From Anaeromyxobacter terrae (GTDB taxonomy: Bacteria; Myxococcota; Myxococcia; Myxococcales; Anaeromyxobacteraceae): 64,000 nucleotides of DNA. The notes under the pieces are model-generated. The model worked only from the letters and a program-made list of their open reading frames with translations, searched no databases and had not been told where the DNA came from. The position numbers and the translations under genes are program-made. Positions 28,229-37,100 of the stretch are shown here, piece after piece; the stretch's first letter is position 1; every line of letters begins with the position of its first letter. The stretch is taken from positions 1 to 64,000 of the forward strand of contig NZ_JALCYY010000002.1 of NCBI RefSeq assembly GCF_022690685.1. The letters run 5' to 3'.

Positions 28229-28258
28229 AGGCGATGCGAGCCGTCATCGCGTGAAAAG
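28221..28258. promoter_or_regulatory. Inverted repeat spanning the start of the RND operon
   Basis: CTTTTCAC (28221-28228) and GTGAAAAG (28251-28258) are perfect reverse complements, with inner arms GCGATG and CATCGC and a two-base bulge. The left arm contains the GTG start of the TolC-like gene. It is either an operator or an RNA hairpin covering the start. Confidence 0.6.
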
Positions 28259-28333
28259 TTTCGGCAGCGAGCTCGTCTTTGCGCCGATGGGGCTTCGGCG
28301 AATCGCTTCGACCGGCGACGGCTCTACGCGAGG

Positions 28334-28963
28334 CTAGGTCTTCTCGCCTTCGCGCATCCACGCCTTGAGTGTCGCAACCCGCTTGCGCCATGCGCGGCTC
28401 GTGCGGACGTCCAGGAAGGCGCCGGAGAGCGCGTCCACGATGGCGGAGAGCCGCTCGGCGAGCTCGAGCCGCTCGAGCAGCCGATCGTCCTCCTCCTCGG
28501 TCAGGAGCTCCGGCAGCTTCGCGGCGCGCACGTCCAGGAACTCCGCGTCGAGCGTCGTCTCGTACACCCGCTCGGCGTGCTCGATGCGCACGCGCGCCTG
28601 GTGCACGAGCAGGCCGGCGTCGAGGGCCCGGCGCACCTGCGCCGAGTACGGCGCGAGCGCGCCGCGCGCGACGAGCTCCGTCACGTCCCCCGCGATGCCG
28701 CGGAGCGTGAGGCGCCCGACGAAGACGACCGTCACCCCCGCGCCGTCGAGCTCGATCACGGGCTCGGTCGACTCGGAGCGCCACAGGAGCCAGGTCAGCA
28801 GCTCGCGGCCGAGGTAGGTCCGGCCGCGCAGGAGCTGCTCGCGCGCCTTGTCCTTCTCGACCTCGGCCTCGTCGCGGCGCTCCTCCTCGGTGGGGAGCCC
28901 GTCCACCCCCGCGTCGCCCCGCTGGACGGCCGCGTCGGTCCGCGCCTGCTCACGCCTCGACAT
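28334..28963 (-). CDS. Conserved protein of unknown function paired with RdgC-like gene
   Basis: 209 residues, charged and mixed alpha/beta. The first 45 residues are very hydrophilic (REQARTDAAVQRGDAGVDGLPTEEERRDEAEVEKDKAREQLLRGRTYLGRELLTWLLWRS), then beta segments (PVIELDGAGVTVVFVGRLTLRGIAGDVTELVARG) and helices. YSAQVRRALDAGLLVHQARVRIEHAERVYETTLDAEFLDVRAAKLPEL and the C-terminal RAWRKRVATLKAWM show no known family to me. Its ATG lies 14 bases inside the upstream RdgC-like gene, a strong sign of co-translation and shared function. Confidence 0.75.
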   Translation of the reverse strand: MSRREQARTDAAVQRGDAGVDGLPTEEERRDEAEVEKDKAREQLLRGRTYLGRELLTWLLWRSESTEPVIELDGAGVTVVFVGRLTLRGIAGDVTELVARGALAPYSAQVRRALDAGLLVHQARVRIEHAERVYETTLDAEFLDVRAAKLPELLTEEEDDRLLERLELAERLSAIVDALSGAFLDVRTSRAWRKRVATLKAWMREGEKT

Positions 28964-29588
28964 CGCTCACCTCCCGCCTGGACGACTCGAGCCCCACGAG
29001 CTCCGGCGTCGGCGCGAGCGCGGCGTCCGGGGTCCCCGCCTTCGCGGCGAGCGCGCCGGGGGTCAGCGGCGCGAGCTTCAGCTCGAGCGCGCCCTCGAGC
29101 GCGGCGGCGATCTCGTCCACCGCCTTGCGCGAGGCGGCCCAGATCTGCACCTGGCCGGCCTTCAGGTTGAGGCTGACGTCGTGCACGCGCGAGGTGGGGG
29201 TCGCGCGCTGGCGGAGCAGGTGCCGGACGGCCTCCTTGCGCTCCGCCTTCTCGCGCTTCGCCGGCGGCCGCCCGTGCTCCTTCTCGAACGCGACGCGCCA
29301 GCGCTCCAGCTCGGTGCGCAGCGCCGCGCCCGGCACCTTGAGCGTGTCGATGCGGAAGGCGAAGAGCGCGTACTCCCCCTGGATGATCGAGGCGAAGGAC
29401 GTCGCGTCCTGGTCCTCGAGCTCCACGAAGCCGGCGGCGCGCTCCTCGTCGCCCTTGGCCGGGTCGAGCGGCTCGAAGGCGGCGGAGGCGAGCCCCTTCG
29501 CGAGCCAGCGCCGGGTATCCGAGAGAGGCTTCTTGCCCGGCTCCCACCGGAACCGGGCGAACGTGACGGCACCACCGAGGACGGGCAT
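28950..29588 (-). CDS. RdgC-like recombination-associated protein
   Basis: 212 residues matching the short RdgC-like proteins of myxobacteria: MPVLGGAVTFARFRWEPG, DTRRWLAKGLASAAFEPLDP, GFVELEDQDAT, YALFAFRIDTLKVPGAALRTELERW, EKEHGRPPAKREKAERKEAVRHLLRQRATPTSRVHDVS, and IWAASRKAVDEIAAALE. E. coli RdgC is about 300 residues, so this form is shorter at the C terminus. RdgC binds double-stranded DNA as a ring and restrains RecA; that role is carried over from the family. Its 3' end overlaps the following gene. Confidence 0.75.
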   Translation of the reverse strand: MPVLGGAVTFARFRWEPGKKPLSDTRRWLAKGLASAAFEPLDPAKGDEERAAGFVELEDQDATSFASIIQGEYALFAFRIDTLKVPGAALRTELERWRVAFEKEHGRPPAKREKAERKEAVRHLLRQRATPTSRVHDVSLNLKAGQVQIWAASRKAVDEIAAALEGALELKLAPLTPGALAAKAGTPDAALAPTPELVGLESSRREVSDVEA

Positions 29589-29700
29589 GGGCCGCGCAAC
29601 ATGAGCGAGTCCCGGCCCGCCGTCAACTGCGTCCCCCGCCCCCGGCTCGCGCGGGCCCTGCCCTGCGCTCCTCGACGGTCGCCGGATCCCGATCGGCCGC

Positions 29701-30699
29701 TCAGCGCTCGCGTTCTCGATACGCGCGCAGCTTCCGCCAGAGGGTGTTCCGCCCGATGCCGAGCGCGCGCGCCGCCTCGACCTGCGAGCCGCCGCACGCC
29801 TCGAGGACGCGCAGGACGTGCTCGCGCTCGACCTCCGCGAGCGTCCGCGCCGGCGCGTCCGCGCGGGTGGCGGGCGCGAGGAGCTCCTCGGGCAGGTGCT
29901 CGGGGCGGATCTCCGCGCCGCGCGCGAGCACCGTCGCGTGCCGCATCGCGTTCTGGAGCTCGCGGACGTTGCCCGGCCACGCGTACGCGACGAGCAGCCG
30001 CTCAGCCTCCGGCGTGAGCCCCTCCGCCGGCCTCCGCTCCGCCGCCAGGAACTGACGCGCGAGCGGGAGCACGTCCTCGCCGCGCTCGCGCAGCGGCGGC
30101 AGGCGGAGCACGAGGACCTTGAGCCGGTAGTAGAGGTCCTCCCGGAAGAGGCCCGCCGCCACGCGCTGGGCGAGATCGCGGTGCGTGGCGCAGACGAACC
30201 GGACGTCCACCCCGAACGCGCGCGTGTCGCCCACGCGGCGGATCTCGCCGTCCTCGAGCGCGCGCAGGAGCTTCGCCTGGAGCACGAGGGGCATCTCGGC
30301 GATCTCGTCGAGGAAGAGCGTCCCCCCGTCCGCCGCCTCGAGGAGCCCCTGCTTCTCGGCGGTCGCGCCCGTGAACGCGCCGCGCACGTGGCCGAACAGC
30401 TCCGACTCGAGCAGCTCCGCGGGCAGGGCCGCCACGTTGACCGGCACGAACGGCCTGGCGCCGCGAGGGCTCGCCGCGTGGAGGGCACGCGCGACGACCT
30501 CCTTTCCGGTGCCGCTCTCGCCCAGCACCACCACGGGCGCGTCGGAGTCGGCGAAGTCGTGCGCGCGGCGGAGGGCCGCCCGCATGGCAGGGCCCTCCGC
30601 GACGAGGTGGGCGGTGCGCGCGATGCGCGGGACGACGGTGTCGAGCCCGCAGACGTCGCAGGCCTCGTGCACGCGGAGCGGCGGCAGGGGACGTTCCAT
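29701..30699 (-). CDS. Sigma-54-dependent activator lacking a sensor domain, N-terminal CxxC
   Basis: Bacterial enhancer-binding protein, 332 residues. Only about 35 residues precede the AAA+ domain, and they contain CDVCGLD (Cys14/Cys17). The AAA+ domain is complete: Walker A GESGTGKE, sigma-54 contact loop GAFTGA, Walker B GTLFLDEI, arginine region LFREDLYYRLKV and PWPGNVREL-type YAWPGNVRELQNAM. A Fis-type HTH ends the protein (GSQVEAARALGIGRNTLWRKLRAYR). It has neither a receiver nor a GAF domain. It diverges from the Fe-S repair gene at 30816, so it probably controls that gene, with the CxxC perhaps sensing a metal or NO (inference). Confidence 0.9.
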   Translation of the reverse strand: MERPLPPLRVHEACDVCGLDTVVPRIARTAHLVAEGPAMRAALRRAHDFADSDAPVVVLGESGTGKEVVARALHAASPRGARPFVPVNVAALPAELLESELFGHVRGAFTGATAEKQGLLEAADGGTLFLDEIAEMPLVLQAKLLRALEDGEIRRVGDTRAFGVDVRFVCATHRDLAQRVAAGLFREDLYYRLKVLVLRLPPLRERGEDVLPLARQFLAAERRPAEGLTPEAERLLVAYAWPGNVRELQNAMRHATVLARGAEIRPEHLPEELLAPATRADAPARTLAEVEREHVLRVLEACGGSQVEAARALGIGRNTLWRKLRAYRERER

Positions 30700-30768
30700 G
30701 GTGTTCCAATCCGGTGCTTAACGCCGAGCCCCGGGCCCCACAACCGCGGGATCGGCGGCTCTCCCGGG

Positions 30769-30784
30769 CGGCACGCCGCGTGCT
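30769..30784 (+). promoter_or_regulatory. Candidate sigma-54 promoter of the Fe-S repair gene
   Basis: CGGCACGCCGCGTGCT has the obligatory GG (30770-30771) and GC (30782-30783) ten bases apart, as in the -24/-12 consensus (TGGCAC-N5-TTGC). It stands 32 bases before the ATG at 30816, leaving a leader of about 20 bases. A sigma-54 activator gene diverges from it. The same form, GGCAC-N5-GTGCT, precedes dctA at 55871. Confidence 0.65.
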
Positions 30785-30815
30785 CTTCGGAGCCCCGAAA
30801 GGAAACCCGACCCGA

Positions 30816-31514
30816 ATGCCCCACCTCGACCGCAGCGCCACCGTCGCCCAGATCGTCGCCGACCACGCCGTCGCCGCCCGCGTCTTCCAGAAGCACCAGA
30901 TCGACTTCTGCTGCCACGGGAACGTCACCCTCCCCGAGGCCTGCGCCGGCCGGCAGCTCGATCCCGACGCCGTGTTCGCGGAGCTCGAGGCGGCCCTCCC
31001 CTCGAGCGGGGAGGCCTCGCTCGAGGCGGACCCGCGATCGCTCACGGTGCCCGCGCTCGTGGCCCACATCGTCTCCCACCACCACGCCTACCTCCGCCGC
31101 GCGATCCCGTTCATCGCCCCCCTCGCGGACAAGGTCGCCCGCGTCCACGGCCCGAAGAACGAGAAGCTCGAGGAGCTGCGCCTCACCTTCGCGGAGCTGG
31201 CGGACGCGCTCGAGCCGCACCTCGACGACGAGGAGCAGGTGCTCTTCCCCGCGCTCATGTCGCGCAGCCCGGACCCGGCGCTCGTGCGGCGCGAGCTCGA
31301 TCGCATGTACGAGGAGCACGTCGCGGTCGGGGAGCTGCTCGCGCGGATGCGCGCGCTCGCCGACGGCTACGCGACCCCGGAGTGGGGCTGCTCCACGTAC
31401 CGGGTCCTGATGAGCGAGCTCGAGACGCTCGAGGGCGACGTGCTCCGCCACGTCCACCTCGAGAACCACGTGCTCATGCCGCGGTTCGCCGCAGGCCGGG
31501 GCGCGCGGTGCTGA
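30816..31514 (+). CDS. ric: Iron-sulfur cluster repair di-iron protein (RIC/ScdA/YtfE family)
   Basis: 232 residues from the ATG at 30816, which has AAAGGAAAC upstream. The N-terminal ScdA_N domain has the signature FQKHQIDFCCHGNVTL (Cys32-Cys33). The hemerythrin-like domain shows the di-iron ligands in VAHIVSHHHAYLRR, LEPHLDDEEQVLFP, MYEEHVAVGE and VHLENHVLMPRF. These proteins repair Fe-S clusters damaged by NO or oxidation. A longer frame is rejected because only this start has a ribosome site. It overlaps the following hemerythrin gene by 7 bases. Confidence 0.95.
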   Translation: MPHLDRSATVAQIVADHAVAARVFQKHQIDFCCHGNVTLPEACAGRQLDPDAVFAELEAALPSSGEASLEADPRSLTVPALVAHIVSHHHAYLRRAIPFIAPLADKVARVHGPKNEKLEELRLTFAELADALEPHLDDEEQVLFPALMSRSPDPALVRRELDRMYEEHVAVGELLARMRALADGYATPEWGCSTYRVLMSELETLEGDVLRHVHLENHVLMPRFAAGRGARC

Positions 31515-32008
31515 GCTCGCCGGCGCCGGCGCCGGCGGTCACCGCCCCGCTCCGCGAGCAGCGCGCCCGGCTGCGCGAGACGCTCGCCGCGATCGGGGAC
31601 CGCGTCGGCGCGCTCGCCGGGCTCGGGGCCGACGGCGCGGCCGCCGAGATGCGCGCCATCGTGGCCGCGCTCGACGCGTGCCTCCGGCCGCACCTCGCCT
31701 GGGAGGAGCGGACCCTGCACCCCGTGGTGGACAAGTACGCCTGCGAGGGGCCGGCCGCGTTCAGCGCGTCGATGCGCTACGAGCACGACATCATCCACCG
31801 CTGGAGCGCGGAGCTCGCGCGGAGGTCCGGCGGCGACCCGCGCGCCTTCGCGAGGCACGCGGATCGCCTGCTCGGCGTCGTGCTCGCGCACTTCGAGCTC
31901 GAGGAGCACGTCCTGTTCCCGATCCTCGATCGCACGCTCGGCCGGGAGGCATACCGCGCGCAGGTCGGCGATCCGCCACCGGCGTCAGACCGCCGCGGGA
32001 GCAGCTGA
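31508..32008 (+). CDS. Hemerythrin domain protein
   Basis: 166-residue four-helix hemerythrin-like protein. The ligand pattern includes LDACLRPHLAWEERTLHPVVDKY, MRYEHDIIHRWSAELAR and LAHFELEEHVLFPILDRTL, giving the His/Glu set for a di-iron site. The GTG start overlaps the ric gene, so both are co-translated and presumably act together in NO or oxygen handling. Its end overlaps the convergent Rnk-like gene by 24 bases. Confidence 0.85.
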   Translation: MLSSPAPAPAVTAPLREQRARLRETLAAIGDRVGALAGLGADGAAAEMRAIVAALDACLRPHLAWEERTLHPVVDKYACEGPAAFSASMRYEHDIIHRWSAELARRSGGDPRAFARHADRLLGVVLAHFELEEHVLFPILDRTLGREAYRAQVGDPPPASDRRGSS

Positions 32009-32404
32009 CGCCTCGGCGGGCTGCGCGACCGACAGGATGCGGAGCCTCGCGACGCGCCCGTCCGGGAGCCTCCAGTCGATGTCGTCGCCGATCGAGAGCC
32101 CGAGCAGGGCCGCGCCGATCGGCGCGAGCACAGAGATCCGCCCCGAGGACGCGTCGGCGTCCCGCGGGTAGACCAGCACGACCTCGCGGCGCACGCCGGT
32201 CGCCTCGTCCACGAAGGCGACGCGCGCGTTCAGCGTGACGACGTCGGGCGGCGCGACCTCCACCGCGATCGCCCGGTCGAGCTCGGCGTCGAGCTGCTCG
32301 GCGGCGGTGGCGTCGCGGCTCGCGAGGTGCTGGTCGACGAGCGCGCGCAGGCGCTCGAGATCGGCGCGGAGGACGTGGATGGGCTTGCGGACGGGGGCGG
32401 ACAT
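31985..32404 (-). CDS. GreA/Rnk-family nucleoside diphosphate kinase regulator-like protein
   Basis: 139 residues. The C-terminal half is a GreA/GreB-type domain: VTLNARVAFVDEATGVRREVVLVYPRDADASSGRISVLAPIGAALLGLSIGDDIDWRLPDGRVARLRILSV. The N-terminal helices (PIHVLRADLERLRALVDQHL) form a short coiled coil, as in Rnk. Rnk-type proteins bind RNA polymerase but lack the full acidic GreA tip. The ATG at 32404 follows GAAGGAG. Confidence 0.88.
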   Translation of the reverse strand: MSAPVRKPIHVLRADLERLRALVDQHLASRDATAAEQLDAELDRAIAVEVAPPDVVTLNARVAFVDEATGVRREVVLVYPRDADASSGRISVLAPIGAALLGLSIGDDIDWRLPDGRVARLRILSVAQPAEASAAPAAV

Positions 32405-32848
32405 GACGGCTCCTTCGGCGGGAACCACGGCCGGCGCGCGCGCCGGAGCGTGGGGAAGATGGCTGGGGGCCACCGCGGATGGCGGCGGCGGCGTGCTGTC
32501 GGGTGGCGCCTCGCCCTCGGTTACCGCAGGGAGCGCGAGGCGCGGGCGAGGAGGCAGGCCGTCTCGCGAGCGCACGCCCAGCTCGGCGTACCCTGCGTCA
32601 CCCCGCGCCGCGAGAGCGGCGGGAGCTGCGGGCGCGAGCGATGGCGGGCGAGAGACGACATGCTCCTCTTCGTCTATCGGCGGGCGGGCGGCGCGTCAAG
32701 GCGCGAAGCCTCGCCTCTCCTCCCGCCGAGTCGGAGCCGCGGCGGATTGCGGGCCGGGTCGACGACGCATGCGTCGACCGCCACCTCGGCGTATTCGTAT
32801 TTCACGCCTCGCGCCGCGCCCGGCGCCGCGCTGAACGGAGGGAACCCG
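32405..32848 (+). promoter_or_regulatory. Intergenic region with palindrome upstream of the aldo/keto reductase
   Basis: No gene is supportable here. The last 100 bases are less GC-rich. It contains a perfect 14-bp palindrome CGACGCATGCGTCG at 32763-32776, about 73 bases before the reductase start. A regulator-binding site is likely but unproven. Confidence 0.45.
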
Positions 32849-33793
32849 ATGGAGTACCGCAAGCTCGGCAACAGCGACCTCGTCGTGTCCGAGATCTCGC
32901 TCGGCTCCTGGCTCACCTACGGCGGCGGCGTGGCGCGCGCGGAGGCAGAGGGCTGTGTCCGCGCCGCGTTCGACGCCGGCATCAACTTCATCGACACCGC
33001 CAACGTCTACTCGGGCGGGCGGGCGGAGGAGCTCCTCGGCGAGGTGCTCCGGGGCGTACCGCGCGACTCCTACGTCCTCGCGACGAAGCTCTACTTCCCG
33101 ATGTCCGAGACGGACCGCGGCCTGTCCGCCGCGCAGATCCGCAAGCAGCTCGACGCCTCGCTCCGGCGCCTGCGCGTCGATCACGTCGACCTGTACCAGT
33201 GCCACCGCTACGACCCGGAGACCCCGCTCGAGGAGACGATGGCGGCGCTCACCGAGGCGGTGCGGCAGGGCAAGACCCGCTACCTCGGGTTCTCGGAGTG
33301 GAGCGCGGACCAGATCCGCGCCGCGCTCGCGCTCCCTGGCGAGCGCTTCGTGTCGAGCCAGCCGCAGTACTCGATCCTCTGGCGCGAGCCGGAGGCCGAG
33401 GTCTTCCCGCTCTGCGCGCAGCAGGGGATCGGCCAGATCGTGTGGTCCCCGCTCGCCCAGGGCATCCTCACCGGGAAGTACCTCCCCGGCGCCGCCCCGC
33501 CCCCCGGCTCGCGCGCCGCGAGCACGACGATGGGCGTCTTCATCCAGCGGCGGCTCGACGACCGCGTGCTCGAGGGCGTGCAGCGGCTCCGCCCGATCGC
33601 GGCCGAGCTCGGGCTCACGCTCTCCCAGCTCGCGCTCGCGTGGGTGCTCCGGCGGCCGGAGGTCTCGTCCGCGATCATCGGCGCCTCGCGGCCTGCGCAG
33701 GTGACGGAGAACGCGAGGGCGTCTGGCGTGAAGCTCTCCCCGGACGTGCTGCGTCGCATCGACGAGGCGTTCGCCCTCCAGGCGTCCTCGTAA
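32849..33793 (+). CDS. Aldo/keto reductase, voltage-gated potassium channel beta-subunit-like
   Basis: NADPH-dependent aldo/keto reductase, 314 residues. The catalytic tetrad is visible: D in FIDTANVY, Y in the same motif, K in LATKLY, and H in DLYQCHRYD. The family opening EYRKLGNSDLVVSEISLGSW and NADPH-site segments (GLTLSQLALAWVLRRPEVSSAIIGASRPAQVTEN) support the KCNAB/AKR6-like group. The start follows GGAGGGAAC. Physiological substrate unknown; a stress or methylglyoxal role is common in this group. Confidence 0.92.
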   Translation: MEYRKLGNSDLVVSEISLGSWLTYGGGVARAEAEGCVRAAFDAGINFIDTANVYSGGRAEELLGEVLRGVPRDSYVLATKLYFPMSETDRGLSAAQIRKQLDASLRRLRVDHVDLYQCHRYDPETPLEETMAALTEAVRQGKTRYLGFSEWSADQIRAALALPGERFVSSQPQYSILWREPEAEVFPLCAQQGIGQIVWSPLAQGILTGKYLPGAAPPPGSRAASTTMGVFIQRRLDDRVLEGVQRLRPIAAELGLTLSQLALAWVLRRPEVSSAIIGASRPAQVTENARASGVKLSPDVLRRIDEAFALQASS

Positions 33794-34190
33794 CCCACCG
33801 TGAATCGCGAAGCGCACCGGAGCGCCCCGCGGCGATCGCGCGCGCTTCGTCATCACCACCGTCAGTGAACATGCCGGGGTCGCGTGAACCTTCCCAGGGT
33901 CGCGCTCGGTCGGGCGACTCGAGGTGACGCTGGGCACCGTCCCGCTCTCGCGCGATTTTCGTCACCGCCGACATTCACTGATGGTTGCTGAGCGATATCA
34001 CCCACGTGATCTCGACCTCAGCAACCGCGCGGCGACCGGGCACTCTTCCCTCTCGGTCGCAGGTCAGGCTAGACTCACCCCAGTCGGGCTCAAGACATGT
34101 CGTGAATTGTCCACTTAGGGTGCGCCGTCACCGACAGGAGATCACCCAAAACGGGGATCCGGTCGACGCTCCGAGAGGGAGGAGTGCGTC
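33794..34190 (+). promoter_or_regulatory. Structured leader upstream of the giant lipoprotein
   Basis: 397 bases without a gene, and clearly AT-richer than its flanks. It contains TCAGTGAA (33862-33869) and its complement TTCACTGA (33974-33981), plus a strong hairpin listed separately. AGGAGAT near 34136 lies too far from the ATG at 34191 to be its ribosome site; GAGGGAGGAG (34172-34184) is the likely one. Confidence 0.6.
33983..34026. promoter_or_regulatory. 44-nt inverted repeat in the lipoprotein leader
   Basis: Outer arms GGTTGCTGAG (33983-33992) and CTCAGCAACC (34017-34026) are perfect complements. The inner segments CGATATCAC and GTGATCTCG pair at eight of nine positions around a CCAC centre. 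The hairpin lies about 165 bases before the ORF and has no U-tract after it, so an operator or RNA leader element is more likely than a terminator. Confidence 0.7.
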
Positions 34191-37100
34191 ATGAGGGGGA
34201 AGATCTCACTTTTGTGGGTCGCAGCGCTGCTCGCGTGCAACGGCACGGGCGGCCCGGAACGCGGCGCACTGGAATCGACCGATTTCGCCGTGGTGAACGA
34301 GGCGGGGGGCGACGTGTTCCCGCCCCCGACCGGCTCCCAGGCGGCGCCCGCCGCCGGGTTCGACGGGACGAACCACCTCGTCGTCTGGTCGGATGCCCGC
34401 GGCGGCACGGGCCAGGACCTGTACGGCGCCCAGGTGAGCAAGGCCGGCGTCGTGCTCGGCTCCTCCCCGATCGTCATCTCCGCGGCGCCCGGCGATCAGG
34501 TCTCCGCGGCCGTGGCCTTCGACGGAACGAACTACCTCGTCGTGTGGCAGGACTCGCGCGGCTCCACGGGACGCGACATCTACGGCGCCCGCGTGACGCC
34601 CGACGGCACGGTCCTCGATCCGGGCGGGATCCCGATCAGCACCGCGCTCGAGCACCAGGTCGAGCCCGCGGTGGCGTTCGACGGGACGAGCTACCTCGTG
34701 GTCTGGGAGGATCGCCGGAGCGGCTTCGCCGACGTGCGCGGCGCGCGCGTGAGCCCGAACGGAACGGTCCTCGCGGCGGATCTCCTGATCTCCGGGGCGA
34801 CCGGGCACCAGACGCAGCCCGCCGTCGCGTGCGCGACCGGCGGGTGTCTCGTCGCCTGGCGCGATGGACGAGCGGGTGGACCCGACGTGTACGGCGCGCG
34901 GGTGGCGGGGACGAGCGTGCTCGAGCCCGCCGGCCTGCCGATCTCGCGGGCGGGGAGCAGCCAGGGACGCCCGGCCATCGCGTCGGACGGGACCGGGTAC
35001 CTCGTGGTCTGGAACGACACGCGCTCGGGGACGAGCGACGTCTACGGCACGCGCGTCACCGCGGCCGGAGCGATCCTCGACGCGTCCGGCCTCGCGATCG
35101 CGACGGCAGCGGATGCGCAGCAGTCGCCGGACGCCCAGTTCGAGGGCGCCTACTACGTCGTCGCCTGGCACGACCGGCGGAGCGGCGTCGCGTTCGACCT
35201 GTACGCGGCACGCGTCACGGGCGCGGGCGCGGTCGTCGATCCCTCCGGGTTCCTCGTCGCCAGCGGCACGGGCGGGGTCACGACCTCGGTCGCCTCCGAC
35301 GGCGCGGGACAGGTGCTCGTCGCGTTCGACGCCCTCCAGACGCTCGGCGACCTCACCACCGTCACGCGCGTCCGGACCCAGGCGATCACGGTCCGCGCGG
35401 AGCTCACCGCGTCGCTCATCGGGAACGGCTCGGGCTCCGTCGTCTCCGAGCCGGCGGGCGTCGACTGCGGCGCGACCTGCGCCGCGATGTTTGACGCGCC
35501 CACGGTGGTGACGCTCACGCCCACCGCGGCCCCCGGCTCGACGTTCGTCGGCTGGTCCGGCGCCTGTGCCGAGGCGGGCCTCGGACCCTGCACGCTCACG
35601 GTGGACGAGTCTCGCCTCGCGATCGCGAAGTTCTCGCCGCTCTACGCGCTCACGGTGACGCGCGCGGGCGCGGGGACCGGGGACGTCGCGTCGGATCCGG
35701 CGGGGATCGTCTGCGGCGCGACCTGCGCCGCGGACCTCGTCGAGGGGACGGTCGTGACGCTCTCCGCCAGCCCGAGCGCGACGTCCGTGTTCGCCGGCTG
35801 GTCCGGCGCCTGCTCGGGCATGGGGACCTGCGTCGTCGCGATGAACGCGGCGCAGGCGGTCACCGCGACGTTCGTCCCGGCCTACAAGCTCTCGGTGTCC
35901 AACATCGGCGGCGCGACCGGCACGGTGAGCGGCGGCGCCACCGGGCCCGTGGGGGCGGGCACCATCGCGTGCACCACCGGCTCCACCGCGGGCTGCAGCG
36001 CGCTCGTCGCGAGCGGTGACTCCGTCACGCTGCACGCCGCGCCCGGCGACGGCGCCGTGTTCAAGGGGTGGAGCGGCGCGTGCACCGGCCTCGGCGACTG
36101 CACGCTCGCGATGAGCGCCGCCAAGACCGTCACGGCGAGCTTCCAGCCCTCGACCTACACGGTGAAGGTGGGCAGCTCCGGCGGCGGAGTCGGCACGATC
36201 ACCGGCGAGGGCATCTCCTGCACGACCGGGTCGACGACGGGCTGCACCGCCGTCGTGGCCAACACGACCCCGTACCAGGTGCTGACCCTGACCGCGACGC
36301 CCGACGCGAGCTCGCTCTTCAAGAGCTGGAGCGGATGCACGAGCTCCTCCGGGAACACCTGCTCGGTCACGGTCTCCTCCGCGAAGACGGTGAGCGCCGT
36401 CATCCAGCCGAGCACGTACCCCCTCACGGTGACGACGTCGGGCACGAGCGCCGGCGGCACGGTCACGGGGCCGGGGATCGGCTGCACGACGGGCTCGACG
36501 GCGGGCTGCTCGGCCACCGTAGGGAACGGCGACACCGTGATCCTCACGGCCGCGCCGGACGCGACGTCGGTGTTCAAGCGCTGGAGCGGGTGCACCTCCT
36601 CGGACGGCGCGACCTGCACCATCACCATGACGAGCGCCAAGACAGCCACCGCCTACTTCGAGCCCGCCCAGTACAAGCTGACGGCGACGACGTCGGGCGT
36701 GAGCTCCGGCGGCACGATCACGGGGGCCGGCCTCTCCTGCACCACGGGGTCCCCGGACGGCTGCTCCGCGATGATCGCGAACGGCGCCACGGTGACGCTC
36801 ACCGCGACCGCCGACGCGGCCTCGGTGTTCAAGCGCTGGAGCGGGTGCACCTCCTCGGACGGCGCGACCTGCACCGTCACCATGACGGGCGCCAAGACCG
36901 CCACCGCCTACTTCGAGCCCGCCCAGTACAAGCTCTCGGTGTCGATCTCCGGCCTCTCCGGCTCGAGCGGCTCCGTCAGCGGGCCCGGCGTGAGCTGCCT
37001 GCCCGGCGCGACCGAGGGGTGCTCGACGATGGTCGCGAACGGCGCGACCGTCACGCTCCTCGCCGAGCCCGCCCCCGGCTCGATCTTCAAGAGCTGGACG

